A DNA stretch of 64,000 nt, taken from Spirochaetia bacterium 38H-sp. GTDB lineage: Bacteria > Spirochaetota > Spirochaetia > Winmispirales > Winmispiraceae. The position numbers and the translations under genes are program-made. This document shows, in pieces, positions 7,563 to 15,152 of the stretch (the first letter of the stretch is position 1; each line of letters opens with the position of its first letter). Below the pieces are notes generated by a model. The model saw nothing but the letters and a program-made list of their open reading frames with translations, searched no databases and was not told the DNA's origin. The stretch covers positions 111,426 to 175,425 of the forward strand of contig JBCHKQ010000004.1 of NCBI GenBank assembly GCA_039023545.1, given 5' to 3'.

Positions 7563-8435
7563 ATGAGAGAAGACCTCAGAAAACAACAAGACAAACGCAT
7601 AAAGCTCCTTTCAATATCGATAAGTGCAGGCATTTATCTGCTTATAGTAATAGCACTGTGGATAGCAGGACTCCTGCAGTATCAAGAACTATCAGATATA
7701 TCCAGTCCCGTAAACATCAAGCTAAAAAGCCAAGGGAATGCTCCCATCCCCCAGATAGCACAAGAACCGCCCAAAGGAACACAAACACCACCACAACCAG
7801 AAGCAACCCCACAACATACAGAACAAAACAATAATAAGCCCCAGCCCACAAAACAAGCAGAAAAGCAAACTCCAACTTCAACCAGCACAAAGCAAGCAGC
7901 CAGCACACCCCGCCCCACACAACAAGAACAACCCGCAGAAATATCAGGACAAGAAAACGGTAGCAGCTATAACATAGGCTTCTCAGCCTCAGCTGGACAA
8001 GTAGGAAGAAGCTTTTACGTACCCATCTACCTCTACATGCCACTACCAGACACACTCACAGACACAACAATATCCTACCTAAGAATAAAAGAACCGCAAT
8101 TACAATGGGAAACAATCTACCACCAACAAAACGACACATGGTTAATATCAAGCCAACCACCAATAGAACAACGCCCGCAATACTGGAACGCACTTAGCAA
8201 AGCAGGCTATAACCCTACAAAAGCAAGCTATAAAAACCGTCCCAACCTTAAAAACGTAAAAATAGAATTCCGCGTGGACTCAAGCAAAAAAGGCAGCCGC
8301 CTCACAGACATAAAAATACTCACATCCTCAGGATACTCCGATATAGACGAGGCAATACTATACGGATTTAGCCAAGCCACATTCTTTAACAACACAGACC
8401 AGCCTATAAAAGGCGTATTTACTTACAAATTCTAG
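7563..8435 (+). CDS. TonB-like energy transducer
   Basis: 290 residues with a single N-terminal membrane helix (about 14-36) and a long Pro/Gln/Thr-rich linker (about 55-125) of the kind that spans the periplasm. A C-terminal domain (about 225-290) has the TonB fold pattern of basic strand, SSGYSDIDEAILYGF and final strand. It is expected to transmit energy from ExbB-ExbD to outer-membrane receptors. No TonB-dependent receptor is in the window. It is the last gene of the rightward unit that includes cimA. Assignment rests on layout and context more than on a strong motif. Confidence 0.75.
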   Translation: MREDLRKQQDKRIKLLSISISAGIYLLIVIALWIAGLLQYQELSDISSPVNIKLKSQGNAPIPQIAQEPPKGTQTPPQPEATPQHTEQNNNKPQPTKQAEKQTPTSTSTKQAASTPRPTQQEQPAEISGQENGSSYNIGFSASAGQVGRSFYVPIYLYMPLPDTLTDTTISYLRIKEPQLQWETIYHQQNDTWLISSQPPIEQRPQYWNALSKAGYNPTKASYKNRPNLKNVKIEFRVDSSKKGSRLTDIKILTSSGYSDIDEAILYGFSQATFFNNTDQPIKGVFTYKF

Positions 8436-8440
8436 ATTAA

Positions 8441-8510
8441 AACCGAACGGATTACCCTCGCCATAAACCAAGAGCACAATAAAAAAGCTCGGGTAACCCT
8501 GCCTGCGGCA
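8441..8510. repeat. Third, partial copy of the intergenic repeat material
   Basis: This convergent gap (8436-8518) carries ACCGAACG at 8442-8449 and CTGCCTGCGGCA at 8499-8510, the latter identical to 761-772. TTACCC (8452-8457) and GGGTAA (8491-8496) form a short inverted repeat that may help end transcription from both sides. The interior differs from the other two copies. Confidence 0.4.
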
Positions 8511-8518
8511 CATAGAAA

Positions 8519-9751
8519 TTATAAAAAAGAAGACGGAAAAACCATCTTAACAAGACGTCCATCTGACTCGCGATCTATAACCTCCAGCCCTCCCCCAAGA
8601 GAAGAAACAATATCTCTGACAACATCCATCCCCACACCCATACCAGAAAAAACACTCACATCACCATCAGACGCAGGAACACCTCTACCATCATCAGCCA
8701 GCCATAACATAAGCTCAGAATCAGAAACCCTAGCTCCAAACTCAATCCTTCCCACCTCGCTCTTACCATTTTTTTTCCTCTCATCAGGCAACTCAATACC
8801 ATGGACAACAGCATTACGCACAAGATGGACAAAAACAAAATCCAGCCCCGCCCGCCACCATGCAGGAATAATAACATCCTGCCCAAGAACAACAACTTCG
8901 CACAACTTTCCAAGCTCAGAAACAAGCCTTTTTGCCTCAGAAACAGCATAAGAAAAAAGCTCCCCTGCCCTAATCCTAAAAAGAGAAGCAATCAACCTGT
9001 CAAAATGCTCAAACTCAAGCTCACTACCTAGCTTGGCTACATACTCCCGATAGGCACGCCACCCCTTCTCAAAAGCAACAAACATAGAACGAGTTGCAAC
9101 AAGAGAATCTATAGCCACATCCTTTGCAAAACCAAGCTCAGCCTCAGACAACATAGAAACAGAAAAAGAAATCAAATCAACAGCAAGAGCCTCTCGTATA
9201 GAATCCTCAGAATAACAAGAACAAAAAACAACAATGGAGTCTGGAATCTCCTCTTGACTCATATTGATTATATCAGGAACACAGGAAATCACAGCACAAG
9301 CATCCTCCAGCCTGGAGAAAGCAAGATACAACCTGGCATAACGGTAAGACTCATCCCCTGAAACAGAAATAACAACCTTAAAAATCTTTTCTCCGCGCCT
9401 TACAGACTCATGAAAAGCAGAAAGAAGAGACCGCATAACAACAACATCATCAGTAGGATGATCAGAAGAAGAAGAAACAAGAGAGGACTCCAGCTCGGAA
9501 ATAAAGTTTAACAAATCAGAAGACTCAAATAAAGAAGAATCCTCTACCAAAAGAAGCTCAAAATCATGCACACGAGAAGCATACTCATCCATCTCCATAG
9601 AAAGAAGCACTGCCTTTAAAGAATGAAGAATTCGTCTTACCCGGTTTTTTGATACAGGAGAAATATCAAAACTTCTCAGCAAATCCCTCAATTCGTATAG
9701 AAGTCCTATAAGTTCTTTCTTTGCCACATCAATAGGATTAGAGCTCAACAT
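8519..9751 (-). CDS. CheA-like histidine kinase lacking the CheW-binding domain
   Basis: This 410-residue protein has the layout of a shortened CheA. It has an Hpt-like domain with His43 in RILHSLK, a P2-like region (about 120-205) and a helical dimerisation segment. It ends in a HATPase domain with N box His309-Leu-Val-Arg-Asn313...His317-Gly, the DERKKNGK loop, G1 box Asp353-Asp-Gly-Arg-Gly and G2 box Gly370-Met-Gly-Val-Gly. The protein stops right after this domain, so the CheW-like P5 domain needed to join chemoreceptor arrays is missing. It is the last gene of the 45-kb leftward run. A role in flagellar or motility signalling outside the array is inferred. Confidence 0.8.
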   Translation of the reverse strand: MLSSNPIDVAKKELIGLLYELRDLLRSFDISPVSKNRVRRILHSLKAVLLSMEMDEYASRVHDFELLLVEDSSLFESSDLLNFISELESSLVSSSSDHPTDDVVVMRSLLSAFHESVRRGEKIFKVVISVSGDESYRYARLYLAFSRLEDACAVISCVPDIINMSQEEIPDSIVVFCSCYSEDSIREALAVDLISFSVSMLSEAELGFAKDVAIDSLVATRSMFVAFEKGWRAYREYVAKLGSELEFEHFDRLIASLFRIRAGELFSYAVSEAKRLVSELGKLCEVVVLGQDVIIPAWWRAGLDFVFVHLVRNAVVHGIELPDERKKNGKSEVGRIEFGARVSDSELMLWLADDGRGVPASDGDVSVFSGMGVGMDVVRDIVSSLGGGLEVIDRESDGRLVKMVFPSSFL

Positions 9752-9756
9752 TCCCC

Positions 9757-10464
9757 CTATCTTTTATCAAACAAAGTCTTCTCAAGAGAAATGATAAAAT
9801 CAACTTCGCCAACAGTTTTACCAGTTTCTCTTGCTATGTAAGAAAGAGAATAGCCTTCCCTATAGAGACTGAGAACCTTTTCCATAATAATATTCTCACT
9901 TGATAAAGAACTGACAGACCCATCATAATCTGACTTATCAGCAGAAAAATCTATAACAGCCTCCTGCCTACTATCCGCCACACCATCGGATATAGCACCC
10001 CTATCATCAAGAGGAAGAGCAGAAGGAAGTTCCATGTTGTGCTCTCTTTCCTTTTTTGCCACAAGCCCGTCAAAATCAACAACAGTCTCATTCTTATCCA
10101 CATTTTTATCCTCAGGAGCTGCATCAACAGACTTTATCGCATTAACAACAGAAACAACAGAAGAGATATCAAGACTTTTAAACTCCTTGATTATGAGCTC
10201 CGCATCATCACACGCAGTAGTGAGAGCAATCAATTTTTTATCCATCTGCTCAGCAACACTCCTTACTACACCGAGCCTTTCTTCAATAAGAGTTATATTT
10301 CTATCCGTAACCTCATTGCAATCTACAATGATCTCCTCAATATCACGCCTGATTTTATCTAAAACCTCCATAGAGGACAAACGTTTATCTATACGCTTAT
10401 TTATAAAGAGAATAGCAATAAAAACCCCTACAAAAAAACCGACAAAAGTCCAAAGAAAAGACAT
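9757..10464 (-). CDS. SwrB/YlxL-like membrane-anchored coiled-coil protein (DUF6115-type)
   Basis: 235 residues: one N-terminal membrane helix (about 4-22), a coiled coil (about 25-105), an acidic low-complexity linker, and a C-terminal helical motif (about 193-232, LSLYREGYSLSYIARETGKTVGEVDFIISL). The layout and the IARETGKTVGEV-type ending resemble DUF6115 proteins such as Bacillus SwrB. SwrB is encoded just after sigD in the fla/che operon and promotes activation of the flagellar export apparatus. Here too the gene lies downstream of the flagellar sigma factor. Similarity is by eye; functional equivalence is inference. Confidence 0.6.
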   Translation of the reverse strand: MSFLWTFVGFFVGVFIAILFINKRIDKRLSSMEVLDKIRRDIEEIIVDCNEVTDRNITLIEERLGVVRSVAEQMDKKLIALTTACDDAELIIKEFKSLDISSVVSVVNAIKSVDAAPEDKNVDKNETVVDFDGLVAKKEREHNMELPSALPLDDRGAISDGVADSRQEAVIDFSADKSDYDGSVSSLSSENIIMEKVLSLYREGYSLSYIARETGKTVGEVDFIISLEKTLFDKR

Positions 10465-10474
10465 AAAATAAGAC

Positions 10475-10804
10475 CTACCCTAAGATATCAATATTATTAC
10501 CCAAGTCAGAATCCTTAACTATCATTACAGCAGCACTATCCTGCTTACCTTTTTCATGCTCCTTTTTTTTCTCTCTCTCCTCTTTTTGTTGTTGATTACT
10601 CTTTTCATCCTTTATTTTCTCAGGACCTTCACCTGCTTTGGAAGTTTGCTTTACGCTATGACTCTCCTGATTAGCCTTCTTTACCATCTCCTCCGCCTGT
10701 ACAGACTGAGCATGCAAAGGCAACTCCTTCGCTCCCCCCTGCTCCCTTCCCACCTCCTGCAATCTGGTGAAAAGAGTCTGTAAGTCTATGGGCTGAAGAG
10801 ACAT
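10475..10804 (-). CDS. Small charged protein of unknown function in the flagellar run
   Basis: 109 residues with no membrane segment. The first 35 residues could form a helix (LQTLFTRLQEVGREQ), followed by a Lys/Glu/Gln-rich, probably disordered stretch (about 40-90) and a short conserved-looking tail (VKDSDLGNNIDILG). It has a good Shine-Dalgarno (AGGAGAGG) and sits between the FapA-like gene and the SwrB-like gene with gaps of 1 and 10 bases, so it is very likely translated. No function can be assigned. Confidence 0.7.
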   Translation of the reverse strand: MSLQPIDLQTLFTRLQEVGREQGGAKELPLHAQSVQAEEMVKKANQESHSVKQTSKAGEGPEKIKDEKSNQQQKEEREKKKEHEKGKQDSAAVMIVKDSDLGNNIDILG

Positions 10805-10805
10805 A

Positions 10806-12749
10806 TCACCTCTCCTTTATTCCAAGATTATCCAAATCCTCCGGCTCCTCATATTTTGTAACCTTAACCATATTAGCTTCAGAAATAAATGTTACACTCT
10901 TAAAATCATTCTTGACCTCAAGAACAGCTTCTCTTATAAAAATCTTAACTCCAGGAAAAACATTTCCTGATACAGAAACACGTCCCTTAGTCTTTAACTG
11001 ATTAAGATACTCCCTAATTCTGTCAATTTCAGCCTTTATGGTAGATATTTTCTGACTAAGCTCACGTTTCCTTAGAAGAAGCTCTTTATATACATTAGCC
11101 TTGTCTTGTGTTAGTTTCTTACTCTTTCTAAGATTTTCTAAGGCCCCTAAATTGAGACTCAACTCATCAAGTTCCTCGGTAAGCTTAGTATGTTCTAGGC
11201 TTAGAGACTCTTCTTTTTCTTTTGCAGATGGGTCAAACCCAACCTCAACAATAGTTTCTATACCTCCGACAGAACCCAAATTTTTGGCAATAACCTCTTC
11301 TGTTGCTATGGATTTACCACCTACAATACTTGCCCTTCTTCCATGACATATTATCTTCTTATTAGCACTCACAGTAGAATTGATAATGCCATCGCTTACA
11401 ATAACGAGCTCACCAGCTTCAACCTTAGCATTTTCCACAAATCTTGATACCACATTTTTACCAGCCTTTATAAGAGCAGCTGACTTTCCTGCAATACCCT
11501 GATGTACAATAATATCACCCTCCGCATCAAGCTCACATTTTCCCACAGAACCCTTAACCTCTATATTGCCACTGGCCTTTATAGAAAAACCATCCTCGAC
11601 ATTTCCTGTTACTATAACAGTACCCAAAAAGAGAATATTACCTGTTTTAAGACTTACATCACCATCAACAGTATATACAGGCTCAACAGTAATCTTACCG
11701 GAGATAAGAAGAACCTGACCATTTATCTCGGCAATGGCAACCATACCATCATCGGACAACTTGACATTCTTACCCACTGGCATGGGAATATCTTTCCCAT
11801 CCTTTGCGGGCAAGATCTTTCCTGTAACAGTACGTCCGGGAACACCTGCAGAAGGAGGGATCTTCTTTGCCAGAACCTGACCAGCAACAACATTTTGCAC
11901 AAGATTTAGATCTTTGTAATCGATCTTGCCATTCTTTTCTTTTAAACGCACACGAGTATGATCAGTTTCAAAATTATAAATAATTTTTGCATCATCACCA
12001 TTCTTGGGAGGAATCCCTTCTGCAATAAGAATCTCTCGACCATAGACAGGGCTTCTTTCAAACTCTGCAACAACATCTTCCATAATACCATATTCAATAC
12101 CATTCATCTTTAGGAAGCCAATGATAACATCTCTTGTAGGATCCGTGCCCCCGTCTCTTGGTGCCTGAGCAAGAAGATAAGCTTTCATCTCACCATCAGT
12201 TATATTAACACTCAAAACCGCATCATGAGCAGGATTATAACTGTACTCCGCAATCTTAACAAACTCACCATCAGCCCGTTTTACAACCTTGCTCAAAAGA
12301 TTATTATCAATATTGGTATTAACTCTTCTTATAATAGCCTCTACAGCTTCCTTTTCTGTTACAGGACGTCCCTTACCTTCCGGTGGATAAACAGCAACAT
12401 ATACTCCGTCACTATTCAATCTGACAAAAATCTTACCATCCTTATCCTTCTGCCTCTCATCCTCAATATCAAAGCCAAGTTCAACCTCGTTTTCTTCATA
12501 AGATTTGACAGAGACAGAAGACATTTTTGATGCCACAATAAGCCAAGGCTTTTTACCAACCCCCAATATACCTCTGGAGCCTTTTTCCATAATCTCATAT
12601 TCAAGCTCTTTTATTTTGCAATCAAGCTCGATGGCAGCCTCTTTCAAAGCATCTTCCAGAGTATCCGCAGTAACCTGGACAAACTTTTTTTTATTATCTT
12701 CCTCAAGCTGTCTAGACATATAATCACGCAGTCTGTCCAGAGAAATCAC
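10806..12749 (-). CDS. FapA/DUF342 domain protein
   Basis: This 647-residue protein has an N-terminal Jag-N-like domain (about 20-70, with AIELDCKIKELEYEIMEKGSRG). A flagellar assembly protein A (FapA, DUF342) domain follows, dominated by a right-handed beta-helix of polar repeats (about 330-500, with GNILFLGTVIVTGNVEDG). A coiled coil lies near 520-590, before a final beta segment. DUF342 proteins occur in flagellar loci of spirochaetes and clostridia, but their molecular role is unclear. Start is GTG at 12749 behind AGGGGGC. It follows fliA by 8 bases. Confidence 0.85.
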   Translation of the reverse strand: MISLDRLRDYMSRQLEEDNKKKFVQVTADTLEDALKEAAIELDCKIKELEYEIMEKGSRGILGVGKKPWLIVASKMSSVSVKSYEENEVELGFDIEDERQKDKDGKIFVRLNSDGVYVAVYPPEGKGRPVTEKEAVEAIIRRVNTNIDNNLLSKVVKRADGEFVKIAEYSYNPAHDAVLSVNITDGEMKAYLLAQAPRDGGTDPTRDVIIGFLKMNGIEYGIMEDVVAEFERSPVYGREILIAEGIPPKNGDDAKIIYNFETDHTRVRLKEKNGKIDYKDLNLVQNVVAGQVLAKKIPPSAGVPGRTVTGKILPAKDGKDIPMPVGKNVKLSDDGMVAIAEINGQVLLISGKITVEPVYTVDGDVSLKTGNILFLGTVIVTGNVEDGFSIKASGNIEVKGSVGKCELDAEGDIIVHQGIAGKSAALIKAGKNVVSRFVENAKVEAGELVIVSDGIINSTVSANKKIICHGRRASIVGGKSIATEEVIAKNLGSVGGIETIVEVGFDPSAKEKEESLSLEHTKLTEELDELSLNLGALENLRKSKKLTQDKANVYKELLLRKRELSQKISTIKAEIDRIREYLNQLKTKGRVSVSGNVFPGVKIFIREAVLEVKNDFKSVTFISEANMVKVTKYEEPEDLDNLGIKER

Positions 12750-12757
12750 AAAGCCCC

Positions 12758-13546
12758 CTAAAAAATACCCTTTTTAATATTTCTCAACTTAACCCTCAGC
12801 CTTGTAATAGCCTTTGTATGAAGTTGAGACACCCTTGATTCCGTGACATTAAGAATAGCACCAATTTCCTTAAGAGTAAGATCTTCGTAATAATATAGCA
12901 CAAGGACCTTTTTTTCTTTATCAGGAAGTTCCTTGATAGCTTCTGCAACAACTCTTTTTATCTCTGTTTTTTCAACAACAGCTTCAGGATCATAAGCAGA
13001 AGGAGCCTCCAACATATCTACAATGGAAACCTTATCGCTATCATCTCCAGTATACCATAATTCCTGAAGAGAAAGAATAGAAGTAGAACTTATTCTTTGC
13101 AAAGTTTTTTGCAATTCCTTAGAACTAACCTTAAGCTCCTTTGCCAACTCTTCATCAGTAGCAGCACGCCCCAAAGATGCTTCAAGCTTATGTAGAGCAT
13201 CTTCCACCTCTCTACTCTTTTGTCTAACAGATCTGGGTACCCAATCCAGAGCTCTTAGTTCATCATATATAGCTCCCCTTATACGAGTAACAGCATAAGT
13301 TTTAAATTTTACATGTTTGTCAGGATCAAATTTTTCTATAGCATCAAGAAGCCCAAACGTGCCAAAACCAATAAGATCATCAAATTCAACACTACTTGGA
13401 AGACCTACAGCCACCTTCCCGGCAACATACTTGACAAGAGGCGCATATTGTTTTATTAGAAACTCTCTGATATCGGGATTTTTAGTCTTTTTATAATCCC
13501 TCCAGAGCTCTTCTTCAGGTTTTTGTGCCAGAATATCTTCTACCAT
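12758..13546 (-). CDS. fliA: RNA polymerase sigma factor for flagellar genes (sigma-28, FliA/WhiG)
   Basis: 262 residues with the compact sigma-28 layout: region 1.2/2 (YAPLVKYVAGKV...FDDLIGFGTFGLLDAIEKFDP, about 30-75), RIRGAIYDELRALDWVPRS, a region 3 helix-turn-helix and region 4 (LTLKEIGAILNVTESRVSQLHTKA, about 222-245). It directs transcription of late flagellar genes, most of which (filament, chemotaxis) are not in this window. The gene is embedded in the flagellar operon itself, so its level follows operon expression. No anti-sigma FlgM gene is seen here. Confidence 0.93.
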   Translation of the reverse strand: MVEDILAQKPEEELWRDYKKTKNPDIREFLIKQYAPLVKYVAGKVAVGLPSSVEFDDLIGFGTFGLLDAIEKFDPDKHVKFKTYAVTRIRGAIYDELRALDWVPRSVRQKSREVEDALHKLEASLGRAATDEELAKELKVSSKELQKTLQRISSTSILSLQELWYTGDDSDKVSIVDMLEAPSAYDPEAVVEKTEIKRVVAEAIKELPDKEKKVLVLYYYEDLTLKEIGAILNVTESRVSQLHTKAITRLRVKLRNIKKGIF

Positions 13547-13549
13547 TGG

Positions 13550-14227
13550 CTAAGTTCCTTCCTCTTCCTTTTTTAATAAAGTCCTGATAGCTTTTGCCAT
13601 AAGTTCTGGATCATCGGAGTCCGATGATTTATTAGGAGAAGCAGCAGAATAAGATACTACTGTATCACTCTCCATCTCAACATTATCATCGTCCGAATCA
13701 TTGTCAGAAAAAAAATCATCCTCAAGAGAATCAACATCAGGTAGAGAAGATGTATCAGAATCAACAACACTATCCTGGACATCTCTAACAGCAGCAATAG
13801 TCTGAAGCTCATCTGATACGGAAACATCTTCTCCGTCTAAATTCTCTTGTAAAGCAGGCACATCTTCCATTTTGGAAACATCATCTTCAAAATCGGACAT
13901 ATCATTATTAGACTGGGAAGCCTCAATATTTAAATCATAAGTAGGCTTTACTTCTTCTACAGAATCATCAACAACAATATTCACAGAAGAAGCTAACGAC
14001 TCATCCTCAGCCCCGGAAACCTCATTATCAGAAGAAACATCAGAAACAATCTCAGGCAAAAACTTCTCCATAAGAAAAAAAGCCACAACAAATATAGCTG
14101 CTATTCCCCCTCCTCCGACAATAGCCTTAATCAACACAGTCAAAAATGGATTTCCTGAGAACAACCCCAATACCAAAGAGAAGCCCGATGCAATCCCCCC
14201 GACATAGAGGGCCTCTTTTATTCTCAT
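13550..14227 (-). CDS. Acidic membrane-anchored protein of unknown function
   Basis: 225 residues. The N-terminus has two hydrophobic segments (about 8-25 and 30-55), followed by a long, highly acidic Asp/Glu/Ser-rich stretch (about 60-200) and a short tail (ELMAKAIRTLLKKEEEGT). It lies between flhG and fliA in the flagellar run. The ATG at 14227 is preferred over a TTG two codons upstream, although neither has a strong Shine-Dalgarno. No family was recognised. A scaffold or membrane tether for a basic partner is conceivable but unsupported. Confidence 0.65.
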   Translation of the reverse strand: MRIKEALYVGGIASGFSLVLGLFSGNPFLTVLIKAIVGGGGIAAIFVVAFFLMEKFLPEIVSDVSSDNEVSGAEDESLASSVNIVVDDSVEEVKPTYDLNIEASQSNNDMSDFEDDVSKMEDVPALQENLDGEDVSVSDELQTIAAVRDVQDSVVDSDTSSLPDVDSLEDDFFSDNDSDDDNVEMESDTVVSYSAASPNKSSDSDDPELMAKAIRTLLKKEEEGT

Positions 14228-14284
14228 AACCAATAACCATTAAAAGGTTAGACCAAAAAAAAGTCTACGTCAAGCAAAGCTTTA

Positions 14285-15148
14285 TCAGGCACCTCCCATA
14301 AAGCGCTTCAAAAAAGAACCAAGCCCTCGGCCTTCCTTATAATCAACCTTTTCCAATCTTCCCACAAGATGTTTTATACATCCTGCAGCCTTACTTCTGG
14401 GCTCACCAACAATAAAAGGCCGCTGTCTAAGAACAGCCCCCTGCACAGCAGGATCCTCATAGACAAAACCGAGGTAGTCAACCTTTATATTTAAAAACTG
14501 GCCTGCAATAGAAGTAACCCTTTCGGACACCTTCTTCCCCTCAGTAACAGTCTTGACCCTGTTGACAACCAACTTAAGCCCCATGTTTAGATTCTCAATC
14601 TCAGTTGCAATTATCTTTATTATACCATAAGCATCTGTAATTGCAGTAGGTTCCGGAGTAGTAACAATAACAACATCATCCGCAGCAGCAACAAAAGAAA
14701 TCACATTTTGCCCCACACCGGCACTGGTATCAATTATAATTACATCGGCAAAAGAAAGACCGGAAAGCTCATCAATAAACCTATCTCTCTCATCATCAGA
14801 AAGATTAGCGATCTTGGCAAAACCAGAAGCACCGGCAATAATCTTAATACCATAAGGAGTATCAATGATTATTTCTTCCAGTGATCTTTGCCCCTTTATA
14901 AGATGATACAAGTTATATTTGGGAATAACCCCCAAAACAACATTTACATTGGCAAGTCCGAGATCCGCATCCATAAGAACAACCTTCTTGCCTATCTGAG
15001 CATATGCGATAGCAAGATTAGTAGCAACATTAGTCTTGCCAACTCCGCCCTTGCCACTAGTAACTGCAATAATCCTTGTTTTACTCTGAGAAATAGGAAC
15101 AGTCCTGCTCCTCATAAGCTCTCTTAGAGACTCCGCCTGATCTGCCAT
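14285..15148 (-). CDS. flhG: MinD-like ATPase FlhG (FleN/YlxH), flagellar number regulator
   Basis: 287-residue ParA/MinD-family ATPase with a deviant Walker A (SGKGGVGKTNVATN) about 35 residues in, VVLMDADLGLANVNVVLG and DVIIIDTSAGVG. It partners FlhF in placing and counting flagella, which are subpolar in spirochaetes. The N-terminal QAESLRELM segment matches the activation helix by which FlhG stimulates the FlhF GTPase. The start at 15148 has GGAG-TAAGG upstream; an in-frame ATG 18 bases further upstream would overlap flhF. Confidence 0.92.
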   Translation of the reverse strand: MADQAESLRELMRSRTVPISQSKTRIIAVTSGKGGVGKTNVATNLAIAYAQIGKKVVLMDADLGLANVNVVLGVIPKYNLYHLIKGQRSLEEIIIDTPYGIKIIAGASGFAKIANLSDDERDRFIDELSGLSFADVIIIDTSAGVGQNVISFVAAADDVVIVTTPEPTAITDAYGIIKIIATEIENLNMGLKLVVNRVKTVTEGKKVSERVTSIAGQFLNIKVDYLGFVYEDPAVQGAVLRQRPFIVGEPRSKAAGCIKHLVGRLEKVDYKEGRGLGSFLKRFMGGA

Positions 15149-15152
15149 AACC

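Noticed and set aside
7780..7925. Tandem-repeat-like CA-rich stretch
   Set aside because: It encodes the Pro/Gln/Thr linker of the TonB-like protein and shows no exact repeat unit.
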